Shown here in pieces: positions 1 through 9,200 of a DNA stretch of 64,000 nt. A model generated the notes under the pieces. That model was not told the DNA's origin. It made no database searches and saw only the letters and a program-made list of their open reading frames with translations. The position numbers and the translations under genes are program-made. The DNA is from Hongsoonwoonella zoysiae (GTDB lineage: Bacteria; Pseudomonadota; Alphaproteobacteria; Rhizobiales; Stappiaceae): NCBI RefSeq assembly GCF_013266695.1, contig NZ_JABRXF010000001.1:1927736-1991735 (forward strand), written 5' to 3'. Within the stretch, counting starts at the first letter, position 1. Every line of letters starts with the position of its first letter.

Positions 1-2
1 AG

Positions 3-125
3 AAGCTTTCGCCGAGCTATCCGGCGAAATTCACGCTCTTCGAGACGGGCACGCATGGAACGCCGATCCGCATGACCGACTGGCGGCTGATCCTCAACTG
101 GATGCTGGAGGTCGGCGGGTATTGA
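3..125 (+). CDS. C-terminal fragment of a probable alpha/beta hydrolase (5' end outside window)
   Basis: The frame is open from the window edge and ends at a TGA at 123-125, giving the last 40 residues of a protein. The tail contains an ETGTHGTPIRMTDWR stretch. A histidine in a Gly-Thr-His-Gly context followed by a Trp-rich C-terminal helix resembles the end of secreted alpha/beta-hydrolase esterases, where the catalytic His lies near the C-terminus. Only the tail is visible, so the family assignment is tentative; that the frame is coding is more secure because it ends 18 bases before the next gene. Confidence 0.45.
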   Translation, partial: KLSPSYPAKFTLFETGTHGTPIRMTDWRLILNWMLEVGGY

Positions 126-143
126 CCTGCCGCTCGGGCGCCG

Positions 144-911
144 GTGCTTGACCTATCCGTTTTCGACCCCGGATTTTCGCTCGCCCAGCTTGCGGTGATC
201 GCCTTCGGCTTCGCGTTCGCCGCATTCGTGAAGGGGGCGACGGGGCTGGGCTTTTCGACGACCTGCCTGCCGTTTCTCGTGCTGGCGGTGGGCCTCAAGT
301 CCGCGCTGCCGCTCATCATCCTGCCGTCGATCGCCAGCAACATCTTCGTCATGCGTCAGGCCGGCCATTTCCGCGAAACGGTCTCCCGCTTCTGGCCGAT
401 GCTGCTGGCGAGCGTGCCGGGGCTTATCCTCGGGCTCTGGCTGCTCGATACTGTCGACGGCGAACGGGCGGCGATCGTGCTCGGCGGCGTGCTCGTCGCC
501 TATAGCCTCTACGCGTTGCGGAGCCCGGATTTCATGCTTTCGGCGCCTGCGGCGCGGGCGCTTGCGCCCTTGTCGGGCTTCGCGACCGGGCTCGTCAACG
601 GCGTCACGGGCTCGCAGATCATGCCCGTTCTGCCCTATCTCATTTCGCTCAATCTTTCGCGCGAACGCTTCGTCCAGGCGATAAATTGTTCCTTCACCAT
701 CGGCAGCATCGTCATGGCGCTCGGCCTGTCGAAACTGGGGTTGATGACGGTGGCGAGCCTTGCCGTCTCCGTGGGCGGGCTCGGCTTCGTCTATGCGGGC
801 ACGAAAGCGGGCGGAGCCTTGCGCCGCCGCCTCGACGAGACGGCATTCCGCAGGCTGGTGCTGATCCTGCTCCTGACCCTCGGCATGGCGCTGGTGGTGC
901 GGGGGATATAA
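144..911 (+). CDS. TauE/SafE-family membrane permease (sulfite/anion exporter-like)
   Basis: This 255-residue protein is almost entirely hydrophobic and fits the TauE/SafE (COG0730) fold: two repeats of about four membrane helices. The family signature is seen as VKGATGLGF near residues 29-37 and again in degenerate form as LVNGVTGSQ near residue 151. Family members move sulfite, sulfonates or other small organic anions across the inner membrane; the substrate cannot be read from the sequence. The start is a GTG with no strong Shine-Dalgarno, placed by the beginning of the first helix. It runs convergently into the hydantoinase gene, with a clear terminator between them, so a functional link to that module is possible but not shown. 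Confidence 0.8.
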   Translation: MLDLSVFDPGFSLAQLAVIAFGFAFAAFVKGATGLGFSTTCLPFLVLAVGLKSALPLIILPSIASNIFVMRQAGHFRETVSRFWPMLLASVPGLILGLWLLDTVDGERAAIVLGGVLVAYSLYALRSPDFMLSAPAARALAPLSGFATGLVNGVTGSQIMPVLPYLISLNLSRERFVQAINCSFTIGSIVMALGLSKLGLMTVASLAVSVGGLGFVYAGTKAGGALRRRLDETAFRRLVLILLLTLGMALVVRGI

Positions 912-917
912 ACGAGC

Positions 918-947
918 GGGCAGGCCGGAGCCTGCCCTGCCATTTTT
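918..947 (+). terminator. Rho-independent terminator of the TauE-like gene
   Basis: A perfect 7-bp stem (GGGCAGG / CCTGCCC, 918-924 and 931-937) with a 6-base loop is followed by a run of five T at 943-947. It starts 7 bases after the permease stop codon and its T-run reaches the stop codon of the opposing hydantoinase gene. Confidence 0.8.
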
Positions 948-3900
948 ACGCCTTGCCCCAGCCGCCAGCCGTCGGCGTCACCACGATGACGGCTTCGCCG
1001 GCTTTCAGCACCGTCTGGTCGCAGCCCTTGAGCTCTTCCGTCTCGCCGGAATTCCGGCGCACATAGGTGTGGCCGACCTCGCCATCCGCCCCGCCGTCGA
1101 GACCCTTCGGCGGGACCGTGCGGTGGGAGGAAAGGATTGCGCAGTCCATCTCCTCAAGGAAACGGATCGTGCGGCGCGTGCCGTCACCGGCCGACCACTG
1201 ACCTTTGCCGCCGGAATTTTTCCGGATGTGGAAGTCTTCCAGCAGGACCGGATAGCGGAACTCCAGCACTTCCGGATCGGTCAGGCGCGAGTTCGTCATG
1301 TGAACGTGCACGCCGTCCGTGCCGTCGAAACCGGGCCCCGCCGGGGAGCCGGAGCAGATCGTCTCGTAATACTGGTACTGATCGTTGCCGAAGGTGAGGT
1401 TGTTCATCGTGCCCTGGCTGTTCGCCATGGCCTTCAGCGCGCCGAAGAGCGCGTTCGTCACGTGCTGGCTCGTCTCCACGTTGCCGGCGACGACGGCTGC
1501 GGGATAAGCCGGCTTCAGCATGCATCCATCGGGTATCACGATGTTGATGGGGCGGAGACACCCCGCGTTCATCGGGATGTGGCCTTCCACCATGACGCGG
1601 AAACAGTAAAGCACCGCCGCGCGGGTGACCGGTTCCGGCGCGTTGAAGTTGTTCGGCTTCACGTCCGACGTGCCGGTGAAATCGACCGTTGCCTCGCGGG
1701 CGGCCTTGTCGACGGTGATCTTCACCTTGATCACCGAGCCCTGATCGGTCGGATATTCGTATTCGGAATCGGTGAGCGCCTCGATCACGCGGCGCACGCT
1801 TTCCTCAGCGTTGTCCTGAACGTGGCCCATGTAGGCCTGCACGACGTCGAGCCCGAAGTGGGCGACCATCTTGCGAAGCTCCTTCACGCCTTTCTCGTTG
1901 GCGGCGATCTGGGCTTTCAGGTCGGCAACGTTCTGCGTGACGTTGCGGACCGGGTAGGGATGGTCGGTGAGGATCTTCACCAGAGCCTCTTCCTGGAAGG
2001 TGCCTCGGTCGACCATCTTGAAATTGTCGATCAGGACGCCTTCCTCATCGACCGTGGTCGCGCGTGGCGTCATGGAGCCGGGCGCAGTGCCGCCGACATC
2101 GGCATGGTGGCCGCGCGAGGCCGTCCAGAACAGGATTTCCTTGCCCGCATCGTCAAAGACGGGTGTGACGACGGTGATGTCCGGCAGGTGCGTGCCGCCG
2201 TTATAGGGCGCGTTCAGCGCGAAGACGTCCCCGGGGCGGATATCGCCCTTGTTCAGCCGAATGACGGTTTCGACCGAGCGGTCCATCGAGCCCAGGTGCA
2301 CCGGCATGTGCGGAGCGTTGGCGACAAGCGCGCCATCGGAATCAAAGACCGCGCAGGAGAAGTCGAGCCGCTCCTTCACGTTGACCGAATAGGCCGTGTT
2401 CTGGAGCGTCACGCCCATCTGCTCGGCGATCGACATGAAGAGGTTGTTGAAGACCTCGAGCATGACCGGATCGGCCTTCGTGCCGATGGCCTCCGTGCGC
2501 TTCAGCGCGACGACGCGATTGAGGATCACGTGATCCTTGGCCGTGACCTCTGCCTGCCAGCCGGGTTCGACGACGATGGTCTGATGCGGTTCCATGATGA
2601 GGGCGGGGCCCGGAACCTTGTGGCCGGGCGCAAGATCGGCGCGCAGATAAACGCGGGCCTCGTGCCATTCGCCATCGGCGAAGAAGCGGGTCGTGCGCTC
2701 GATATCGGCGTCAGCAGTTGCGAGGTCGCGGTCGCTTTCCTCGATGCCGGCACCGCCGCCGATGGTCTCGACCTCAAGCGCCTCCACGACAATGGGCTTT
2801 TCGTCATAGGCGAAGCCGAACTGCGCCTTGTGCGCCTCCTCGAAGGCGGAAATCATCGACGGGATATCGCCGCGCTCGACGGGAAGCGGGGTGTCCGTGC
2901 CCTCGTAGCGCAGATGCGCGCGCACCACCGTTTTACGCTCTGAAGCCGGAATGCCCTGATGCTCCAGCTCGTCCTCGGTCTCCTTTGAAAGGGCGGTGCC
3001 CAGCTTGTCGAGGTCGGGAAGGACAGCATCCTCCAGCCGCTTGACAACGGCCTGCTGGCGGGTCGCGCGAATATCGGCAAGGCCCATGCCGTAAGCCGAG
3101 AGGATGCCCGAAAGCGGATGGACGATGACCGTCTTCATGCCGAGACTGTCGGCAACCGCGCAGGCGTGCTGGCCGCCCGCCCCGCCAAAGCAGGTGAGGG
3201 CATAATGCGTGACGTCGTAACCGCGCTGCACGGAAATCTTCTTGATGGCATTCGCCATGTTTTCAACGGCGATCTTGAGGAAACCGTCGGCAACGTCCTC
3301 CGGAGAACGGCCGTCGCCGATCTTCTCCGCCATTTCCCTGAATGCCGCCTTCACGGCATCGGCGTCGAGCGCCTCGTCGCGGCCCGAGCCGAAGATCTTC
3401 GGGAAGAAATCCGGAATGAGCTTGCCGACCATGACGTTGGCATCGGTAACCGCAAGTGGGCCGCCGCGCCGGTAGCACTTCGGCCCCGGATTGGCGCCGG
3501 CACTGTCCGGGCCAACCTGGAAGCGGTTGTCCTTGTAATGCAGGATGGAGCCGCCGCCGGCCGCGACCGTGTGGATCATCATCATCGGCGCGCGCATGCG
3601 AACGCCGGCGACTTCGGTTTCGAAGGTTCGCTCGAAATCGCCGTCGTAATGGGAGACGTCGGTCGACGTGCCGCCCATGTCGAAGCCGATGACGGACTCA
3701 AAACCCGCCATTTTCGACGTTTCGACCGCGCCGACGACGCCGCCGGCGGGACCGGACAGGATCGCATCCTTGCCCTGGAAGAGATCGGCGGCGGTCAATC
3801 CGCCGGATGACTGCATGAACATCAGCCGGCAGCCGGTGCCTTCGATCTGAAGTTCGCCGGCAACCTGCTCCACGTAGCGGCGCAGGATCGGCGAGAGATA

Positions 3901-4554
3901 GGCGTCGACGACCGTAGTGTCACCGCGCCCGACGAGCTTCATCAGCGGCGAAACCTCATGGCTGACGGAAACCTGCGGGAAGCCGACCTCGTGGGCGATT
4001 TCCGCAACCTGCTTTTCGTGCTCGGGGAAGGCGTAGGCATGCATGAAGACGATGGCCAGGGAACGGATGCCGTCGTCATAAGCTGCTTTCAGATCCTTGC
4101 GAACGGCGTCGAGGTCGGGCGCGGCCTCGACCGTGCCGTCGGCGCGGGTGCGCTCGTCCACCTCCACGACCTGCTCGTAGAGGAGTTCCGGCTTGATGAT
4201 CTCTTTTGCGAAGATATCGGGCCGGGCCTGATAGCCGATCTCCAGTGCGTCGCGGAAGCCCTTGGTGATGACCAGAAGCGTGCGGTCGCCCTTTCGCTCC
4301 AGAAGCGCGTTGGTGGCAACGGTGGTGCCCATCTTCACGGTAGCGATCTTTTCTGCCGGGATCCGCTCGCCCGAGGCAATGCCCATCAGGTCGCGGATGC
4401 CCTGGATCGCGGCGTCGCGATAGGCTTCCGGGTTTTCGGAAAGCACCTTGTGGGCCTTGATTTCCCCCTCCGGCGTACGGGCGACGATGTCCGTGAAGGT
4501 GCCGCCGCGATCGATCCAGAAGTCCCACTTGGCTCCAGAATTCGCCGTTCCCAT
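946..4554 (-). CDS. Fused hydantoinase/oxoprolinase (HyuA-HyuB in one chain)
   Basis: The 1202-residue product contains both subunits of the ATP-dependent N-methylhydantoinase / 5-oxoprolinase family. The HyuA half comes first, with the nucleotide-binding signature [13 protein letters not shown] near residues 11-23 and a second glycine-rich element MGGTSTDV at about 293. A HyuB half begins near residue 695 and runs to the end. In most bacteria these are two genes; the fused order matches eukaryotic-type 5-oxoprolinase, which is about 1290 residues. The enzymes open cyclic amide rings such as hydantoins or 5-oxoproline using ATP. The start at 4554 is chosen because GGAG lies 7 bases upstream; an in-frame ATG at 4635 exists but adds 27 residues unlike the family. 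Neighbours are an MBL hydrolase and, divergently, a TRAP importer, which suggests uptake and degradation of a shared substrate (inference). Confidence 0.9.
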   Translation of the reverse strand: MGTANSGAKWDFWIDRGGTFTDIVARTPEGEIKAHKVLSENPEAYRDAAIQGIRDLMGIASGERIPAEKIATVKMGTTVATNALLERKGDRTLLVITKGFRDALEIGYQARPDIFAKEIIKPELLYEQVVEVDERTRADGTVEAAPDLDAVRKDLKAAYDDGIRSLAIVFMHAYAFPEHEKQVAEIAHEVGFPQVSVSHEVSPLMKLVGRGDTTVVDAYLSPILRRYVEQVAGELQIEGTGCRLMFMQSSGGLTAADLFQGKDAILSGPAGGVVGAVETSKMAGFESVIGFDMGGTSTDVSHYDGDFERTFETEVAGVRMRAPMMMIHTVAAGGGSILHYKDNRFQVGPDSAGANPGPKCYRRGGPLAVTDANVMVGKLIPDFFPKIFGSGRDEALDADAVKAAFREMAEKIGDGRSPEDVADGFLKIAVENMANAIKKISVQRGYDVTHYALTCFGGAGGQHACAVADSLGMKTVIVHPLSGILSAYGMGLADIRATRQQAVVKRLEDAVLPDLDKLGTALSKETEDELEHQGIPASERKTVVRAHLRYEGTDTPLPVERGDIPSMISAFEEAHKAQFGFAYDEKPIVVEALEVETIGGGAGIEESDRDLATADADIERTTRFFADGEWHEARVYLRADLAPGHKVPGPALIMEPHQTIVVEPGWQAEVTAKDHVILNRVVALKRTEAIGTKADPVMLEVFNNLFMSIAEQMGVTLQNTAYSVNVKERLDFSCAVFDSDGALVANAPHMPVHLGSMDRSVETVIRLNKGDIRPGDVFALNAPYNGGTHLPDITVVTPVFDDAGKEILFWTASRGHHADVGGTAPGSMTPRATTVDEEGVLIDNFKMVDRGTFQEEALVKILTDHPYPVRNVTQNVADLKAQIAANEKGVKELRKMVAHFGLDVVQAYMGHVQDNAEESVRRVIEALTDSEYEYPTDQGSVIKVKITVDKAAREATVDFTGTSDVKPNNFNAPEPVTRAAVLYCFRVMVEGHIPMNAGCLRPINIVIPDGCMLKPAYPAAVVAGNVETSQHVTNALFGALKAMANSQGTMNNLTFGNDQYQYYETICSGSPAGPGFDGTDGVHVHMTNSRLTDPEVLEFRYPVLLEDFHIRKNSGGKGQWSAGDGTRRTIRFLEEMDCAILSSHRTVPPKGLDGGADGEVGHTYVRRNSGETEELKGCDQTVLKAGEAVIVVTPTAGGWGKA

Positions 4555-4642
4555 GATGTGCTCCGTCCCGTTGCATGGCCTGCGCTGCCTGGACAATGCC
4601 GTCTCATTCGCGCGCGGGCCGATCCGTCGTGGCACTCACACT

Positions 4643-4672
4643 GATAAATTATCGATAAAATGTCAACGTTAG
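4643..4672. promoter_or_regulatory. Operator-like site upstream of the hydantoinase gene
   Basis: A 30-base block with core TTATCGATAA (a perfect 10-bp palindrome at 4649-4658) and a right flank ending ACGTTAG. 23 of 30 positions match a second site at 5461-5490 upstream of the TRAP operon. Read on the minus strand it contains a TTGACA that could be the -35 of the hydantoinase promoter. The cognate regulator is probably the winged-helix protein at 8569-9117, by proximity only. Confidence 0.5.
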
Positions 4673-4682
4673 AAAAGCCCGC

Positions 4683-5369
4683 TCATCGGAAAAGGAGAGG
4701 CATCTCCTGAACGCCGGTCCAGGAGAGCCTGCCGCTCTCGTCCGTGCGGATGGTCGGGAAATGGCCCGGTACAATAATGCGCCCGCGCTTCAGCACCTCA
4801 CGCATGGAGGCGGCACCGCGTTTTTCAGGGTCGAACTCGAGATCGGGGACGCAGGTGGAAGCCTCCCGCGCGGTCTTGAGCGCATCGGCGGCAAGCACCA
4901 CCGGGCCTTCGGGCGAGGGAAGCTCCAGCGAGATATGCCCCGGCGCGTGACCGGGCGTGGGGAAAGCGGTCACGCCGGGCAGAACTTCCTCCTCGCCGTC
5001 GGTCAGGCGCAACTCCCGGCCCTCAAGCAGCATGGGCAGGATGCGCGGGGTGACCCAATCGTTGTCGAAGGGGGCTTCGACGTAGTTCCGCTCGGTTTGG
5101 CTCATGATGACGGGAATGCCCGGAAAGAGATCAAGGTTCAGGACATGGTCGAAATGGCCGTGGGACAGGATCAGAAGATCGATGTCCTTCGGCGCAAGGC
5201 CGCGTGCTTCGAGCGCGTTCAAAAGGAGCTTTCGCGTGACGCCGTGCCCGCAGTCGAACAGCGCCCGCGTTTTGCCGGAGGTGACGAGAACGATGGAGGA
5301 GATGCCGAAAAAACCGCCATGGAAGGCGAGGCTCGAACCTTCGACGAGGACATCATATTGCGGGGTCAC
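4683..5369 (-). CDS. Metallo-beta-lactamase-fold hydrolase
   Basis: This 228-residue protein carries the zinc-binding motif HGHFDH at residues 70-75, followed by downstream histidines in TPGHAPGH and VPGHF contexts, so both metal sites look intact. There is no signal peptide, so it should act in the cytoplasm. The GTG start at 5369 is supported by AAGGAAA nine bases upstream. It is transcribed towards the hydantoinase gene on the same strand, with 128 bases between them that include an operator-like site. Family members hydrolyse lactones, thioesters, amides and other substrates; here a step in the same degradation route as the hydantoinase is likely, but the substrate is unknown. Confidence 0.85.
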   Translation of the reverse strand: MTPQYDVLVEGSSLAFHGGFFGISSIVLVTSGKTRALFDCGHGVTRKLLLNALEARGLAPKDIDLLILSHGHFDHVLNLDLFPGIPVIMSQTERNYVEAPFDNDWVTPRILPMLLEGRELRLTDGEEEVLPGVTAFPTPGHAPGHISLELPSPEGPVVLAADALKTAREASTCVPDLEFDPEKRGAASMREVLKRGRIIVPGHFPTIRTDESGRLSWTGVQEMPLLFR

Positions 5370-5460
5370 GGGCGGGTGTTTCCTTGTTTGCGGGTGTATC
5401 CGAGGTACCCGGGCAAAGCCACTGCCATCCTATTGCTCCGAGGCGAACGCGGCTAATAGC

Positions 5461-5490
5461 GACAATTTGTCGATAAATCGTTGACGTTAG
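5461..5490. promoter_or_regulatory. Operator-like site upstream of the TRAP operon
   Basis: Second copy of the 30-base motif found at 4643-4672, in the same orientation on the plus strand. The shared core is TCGATAAA and the shared right end ACGTTAG. It lies in the 214-base divergent region between the MBL gene and dctP, so one bound regulator could control both directions. Confidence 0.5.
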
Positions 5491-5509
5491 TAAAAACTGC
5501 GCATAGGCT
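5481..5509 (+). promoter_or_regulatory. Possible sigma-70-type promoter of dctP
   Basis: TTGACG (5481-5486), a 17-base spacer and TAGGCT (5504-5509) resemble -35 and -10 boxes. The -35 overlaps the operator-like site. The -10 match is only moderate. Confidence 0.35.
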
Positions 5510-5583
5510 TTCCCGGTGGCATCATGAGGCGCACCCGGAAAGCATCCGGCAAGCCAAACGCAAAATAAAGAGGGGATTCCACG

Positions 5584-6570
5584 ATGACGTTTACCAGACG
5601 GACTCTCATGGCAGGTGCCGCGGCCGTTGCCTTCGCCGCCGGGACCATGACCGCCGCTTTCGCCGAAACCAAGTGGGACATGCCCACGCCTTATGGCGAC
5701 AACAACTTCCACACGATGAATATCGCCGAATTTGCCGAAGACGTCGGCGAGGCGACCGGCGGATCGCTGACGATACAGATCCATTCCGCAGGTTCGCTCT
5801 TCAAGCATCCGGAGATCAAGAACGCCGTGCGCAAGGGCCTTGCGCCGATCGGCGAGGTGCTGATTTCGCGCCTTTCCAACGAGGATCCGATCTTCGGGCT
5901 CGATTCCGTGCCCTTCCTGGCAACCTCCTATGACGATGCTAAAAAGCTTTACGACGCCTCGCGCCCGCTTCTTGAGAAGAAACTGGAAGAGCAGGGGTTG
6001 CAGCTTCTTTTCGCCGTGCCGTGGCCGCCGCAGGGCATCTACGCCAAGAAGGAAGTGAAGTCGCTCGACGACCTGAAGGGCGTCAAGTTCCGCGCCTATA
6101 ACGCCGCGACCGAACAGATCGCGCAGCTTGCCGGCGCCGTTCCGACACAGGTCGAGGTGCCGGACATCCCGACCGCCTTTTCCACCGGCCGGGTGGACGC
6201 CATGATCACCTCGCCTTCCACGGGCGCCAACACTAAAGCCTGGGACTTCCTCTCCCACTACCACGACACCCAGGCGTGGCTGCCCAAGAACATGGTGATT
6301 GTCAACAAGGCAGCCTTCGATGCGCTTTCCGAAGACGAGAAAAACGTCGTGCTGAAGGCCGCGGCGGAAGCGGAAACGCGCGGCTGGGAAGCCTCAAAGG
6401 CCGAAACGGCGGACAAGACCAAGGTACTCGCCGACAACGGCATCACCGTTGTCGATCCGAGCAACGAACTGATGGGCGGCTTCGCCGAAATCGGCGCGAC
6501 GATGGTCGAGGAATGGAAGGCCTCGGCCGGCGACGAGGGCGCTGCCGTGATCGACGCCTACAGAAACTGA
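5584..6570 (+). CDS. dctP: TRAP transporter periplasmic substrate-binding protein (DctP family)
   Basis: The 328-residue product begins with a signal peptide with a TRRTLMAG element, reminiscent of a Tat signal, and a likely cleavage after AFA near residue 27. The mature part has the DctP family layout, including KFRAYN, which holds the conserved arginine that usually binds a carboxylate, and a PTAFSTGRVDAM stretch. It captures the substrate in the periplasm for the DctQ/DctM membrane proteins encoded just downstream. GAGGGG sits upstream of the ATG. A strong hairpin after the gene probably lets this component be made in excess over the membrane subunits. The ligand is unknown; the neighbouring hydantoinase suggests a cyclic amide or its open-chain acid. 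Confidence 0.92.
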   Translation: MTFTRRTLMAGAAAVAFAAGTMTAAFAETKWDMPTPYGDNNFHTMNIAEFAEDVGEATGGSLTIQIHSAGSLFKHPEIKNAVRKGLAPIGEVLISRLSNEDPIFGLDSVPFLATSYDDAKKLYDASRPLLEKKLEEQGLQLLFAVPWPPQGIYAKKEVKSLDDLKGVKFRAYNAATEQIAQLAGAVPTQVEVPDIPTAFSTGRVDAMITSPSTGANTKAWDFLSHYHDTQAWLPKNMVIVNKAAFDALSEDEKNVVLKAAAEAETRGWEASKAETADKTKVLADNGITVVDPSNELMGGFAEIGATMVEEWKASAGDEGAAVIDAYRN

Positions 6571-6575
6571 TCGAC

Positions 6576-6604
6576 AAAGGGCCGGTTTCCAGAACCGGCC
6601 CTTT
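6576..6604 (+). terminator. Hairpin terminator/attenuator between dctP and dctQ
   Basis: A perfect 12-bp stem (AAAGGGCCGGTT / AACCGGCCCTTT, loop TCCAG) ends in a short T-run and starts 5 bases after the dctP stop. Partial termination here would give more binding protein than membrane subunits. Confidence 0.85.
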
Positions 6605-6698
6605 TGCTTGCGGAGCTTGACCCGCCCGGTCGCACGCTCGAAATAGCGCGCGAGTGGCGGGGCGGCTATCCCGAATTCCAAACCTCCGATTGGTCGAG

Positions 6699-7256
6699 AT
6701 GCGCCCGATACTCACCCGCGTCTACGCGCTTGCCGAAATGATGGCGGCAAGCTGCCTCGTCATCATCGCGGCTCTCGTGCTTTTGCAGGTCATGGGCCGC
6801 ATTGCCGATGGCACGCTCAAGTTCCTCGGCTTCGAGGCCGTCGGCTTCCTCGTGCCGTCACTGGCCGAAATCGCGGGCTTCCTGCTCGTCGGCGCATCTT
6901 TCCTGGCGCTCGCCTCCACTTTGCGCCACGCCGTTCATATCCGCGTGTCGCTGGCGATATCCCATGCGCCGGCAGGCCTCAGGAAGGTCATGGAAACGCT
7001 GGTGCTGGTGCTTGGGCTCGCGCTGATCGGCTACTTCTCCTGGTATGCCGTGCTGCTCTCGCTCGACAGCTACCAGTTCAACGAGCTTTCCTTCGGCATC
7101 ATCCCGATCCCGCTCTGGATACCCCAGGCCGTCATGGCGCTCGGGCTGATCGTTTTCGCGGTTTCCATTCTGGACGACCTGATCGTCCAGCTTTCCGGCG
7201 GTACGCCGAGCTATGTGCTTGCCGAACAGGGCAAGGGCATCGAGGGGGCGGACTGA
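6699..7256 (+). CDS. dctQ: TRAP transporter small membrane subunit (DctQ family)
   Basis: The protein of 185 residues has about four hydrophobic segments, as expected for DctQ, which pairs with DctM in the inner membrane. The ATG at 6699 is preferred because it starts just before the first helix; a GTG at 6654 would add 15 residues and cannot be excluded, since neither has a clear ribosome site. The stop codon overlaps the dctM start by one base, which suggests translational coupling. Sequence conservation in DctQ proteins is low, so assignment rests on size, hydrophobicity and position between dctP and dctM. Confidence 0.85.
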   Translation: MRPILTRVYALAEMMAASCLVIIAALVLLQVMGRIADGTLKFLGFEAVGFLVPSLAEIAGFLLVGASFLALASTLRHAVHIRVSLAISHAPAGLRKVMETLVLVLGLALIGYFSWYAVLLSLDSYQFNELSFGIIPIPLWIPQAVMALGLIVFAVSILDDLIVQLSGGTPSYVLAEQGKGIEGAD

Positions 7257-8557
7257 TGGATCTTTCGCTTTTCGCACCGCTTCTCGGCGTTGTCCTGCTT
7301 GTCTCGCTCGCGCTCGGGCTCTGGGTGTCGGTGGCGCTTGCCGCCTGCGCGCTGTTCGCCATGTATTTCGTTTCCGCCCCGTCGGGTCCGGTGCTGATGA
7401 CGACCGTTTGGGGGGCCGCGAACTCATGGGACCTTACCGCGCTTCCCATGTTCATCTGGATGGGCGAAATCCTGTTTCGCTCCAAGCTGTCGGAAAACAT
7501 GTTCGCAGGCCTTTCGCCCTGGATGCGCAACCTGCCGGGCAGGCTATTTCATGTGAACATCATCGGCTGCGGCATCTTCGCGGCCGTTTCCGGTTCCTCC
7601 GCCGCCACCACGGCGACCATCGGCAAGATGGCGCTGCCCGAACTTCTTAAACGCGGCTATGACGAGCGGCTTGCCATCGGCACGCTTGCGGGTTCCGGCA
7701 CGCTGGGCCTGCTCATTCCGCCATCGATCATTCTGATCGTCTACGGGGCTGCGACCGAACAGTCGATCGCGCGGCTTTTCATCGCCGGTGTCTTGCCGGG
7801 CGCCATGCTCTGCCTCTTGTTCATGGGCTACGTTATCGCGTGGTCCCTCATCAACCGTGCGAAGATGCCGGAAGCCGACCCCGCGATCCCCTTCATGGAG
7901 CGGCTTATCGCGACACGCGGCCTGCTGCCGATCATATTGCTGATCGTCGGCGTCATCGGCTCGATTTACGCAGGCCTTGCCGCGCCGACGGAAGCGGCCG
8001 CCGTTGGCGTGCTGTTGTCACTGTTCCTTTCCTGGTGGTACGGCACGCTGACGAAGGCAAGCTTCACCGATGCGCTGCTGGGCGCGACGCGCACCTCCTG
8101 CATGATCGCCTTCATCTTGGCGGGTGCTGCGATGCTCACCGTCGCCATGGGTTTTACCGGCATTCCGCGTGAGCTTGCCGGGTGGATCGGTTCGATGAAT
8201 CTTTCGCCTTACGCGCTGCTGGCCGCGCTTACGCTATTCTTTATCGTGCTCGGCTGCTTTCTCGACGGCATTTCGGTCGTGGTGCTCACCACCTCCGTGA
8301 TCCTGCCGATGGTGGAGGCCGCCGGCCTCGACCTGATATGGTTCGGCATCTACCTCGTGCTCGTGGTGGAGATGAGCCAGATCACGCCGCCGGTCGGTTT
8401 CAACCTCTTCGTGCTGCAGGCGATGACGGGGCGAAACATCTTCCAGATCGCGCGCATGGCGCTGCCCTTCTTCCTGATCATGATCCTGGCGGTCGCGCTG
8501 ATCGTCGCCTTTCCGGGGTTGGCGACCTGGCTGCCGCAAACGATGCTCTCCAATTGA
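7256..8557 (+). CDS. dctM: TRAP transporter large permease (DctM family)
   Basis: The 433-residue integral membrane protein has twelve or so hydrophobic segments and typical DctM features: AVSGSSAATTATIGK and GTLGLLIPPSIILIVYG in the N-terminal half and FLDGISVVVLTT plus QITPPVGFN in the C-terminal half. It forms the sodium-driven translocation channel and works with DctP and DctQ. It overlaps dctQ by one base, and the regulator gene begins 11 bases after its stop, so the four genes form one operon. Confidence 0.93.
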   Translation: MDLSLFAPLLGVVLLVSLALGLWVSVALAACALFAMYFVSAPSGPVLMTTVWGAANSWDLTALPMFIWMGEILFRSKLSENMFAGLSPWMRNLPGRLFHVNIIGCGIFAAVSGSSAATTATIGKMALPELLKRGYDERLAIGTLAGSGTLGLLIPPSIILIVYGAATEQSIARLFIAGVLPGAMLCLLFMGYVIAWSLINRAKMPEADPAIPFMERLIATRGLLPIILLIVGVIGSIYAGLAAPTEAAAVGVLLSLFLSWWYGTLTKASFTDALLGATRTSCMIAFILAGAAMLTVAMGFTGIPRELAGWIGSMNLSPYALLAALTLFFIVLGCFLDGISVVVLTTSVILPMVEAAGLDLIWFGIYLVLVVEMSQITPPVGFNLFVLQAMTGRNIFQIARMALPFFLIMILAVALIVAFPGLATWLPQTMLSN

Positions 8558-8568
8558 CGGGGGATACC

Positions 8569-9117
8569 ATGCCTAAGGAAGGGGCCGGAACGGGAGAGGC
8601 AGGCGGCGCGACGACAGTAGGGCCGGTCGTTTCCGCCGCACATCTGGCGTCCGGCGCGATGCCCGCGCTCTCGGAAGTGGAATTCGCCGTTACGATGATG
8701 GTGAACGCCTATCACCGCTGGATGGTGCGCTGCATGGCAGCCGCTGGAGCAGCGGGCATGAGCCCGCTCGACACGCTGGTGCTGCATACCGTCAACCACC
8801 GCGACAGGCCGAAGACGTTGGCCGACATCTGCCTCGTCCTCAACATCGAGGACACCTATACCGTGACCTATGCGCTCAAGAAACTGGAGAAGGCGGGGCT
8901 CGTGAAATCCGGCAAGCGGGGCAAGGAAAAGACGGTGGAGATCACGGCTGACGGTGAGAAGATCTGCATGGAATACCGCCGCTTGAGGGAGGCGCTGCTG
9001 GTCCAACCCGTCAAGGGGCTCGGTATGGACGAGACGGAACTTTCAAAGCTCGCCGCAACGCTGCGCTCCGTTTCCGGGCACTATGATCAGGCGGCGAGAG
9101 CTGCGGCGGCGATGTAA
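8569..9117 (+). CDS. MarR-type winged-helix transcriptional regulator
   Basis: The product is 182 residues. After a poorly conserved N-terminal tail, residues about 35-150 form a winged-helix DNA-binding domain of the MarR type, with the recognition region in DICLVLNIEDTYTVTYALKK and a wing at GKRGKEKTVEIT. It is the last gene of the TRAP operon, 11 bases after dctM, and is probably the controller of this operon and of the divergent hydantoinase/MBL genes, which share an operator-like motif. Effector and sign of regulation cannot be read from the sequence. Confidence 0.8.
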   Translation: MPKEGAGTGEAGGATTVGPVVSAAHLASGAMPALSEVEFAVTMMVNAYHRWMVRCMAAAGAAGMSPLDTLVLHTVNHRDRPKTLADICLVLNIEDTYTVTYALKKLEKAGLVKSGKRGKEKTVEITADGEKICMEYRRLREALLVQPVKGLGMDETELSKLAATLRSVSGHYDQAARAAAAM

Positions 9118-9200
9118 TCGCGAGCACGCTTGTCGTGCCGCCTTGCCAATCTCCCGTGACCTAACGATACTTTCTTCCGGTTGAAACCGGGGAGAGGCGC

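Noticed and set aside
1069-2943. 624-residue plus-strand open frame opposite the hydantoinase gene
   Set aside because: It is the antisense shadow of a well-conserved gene in GC-rich DNA; its composition (His, Arg and Asp rich) fits no family and it has no ribosome site.
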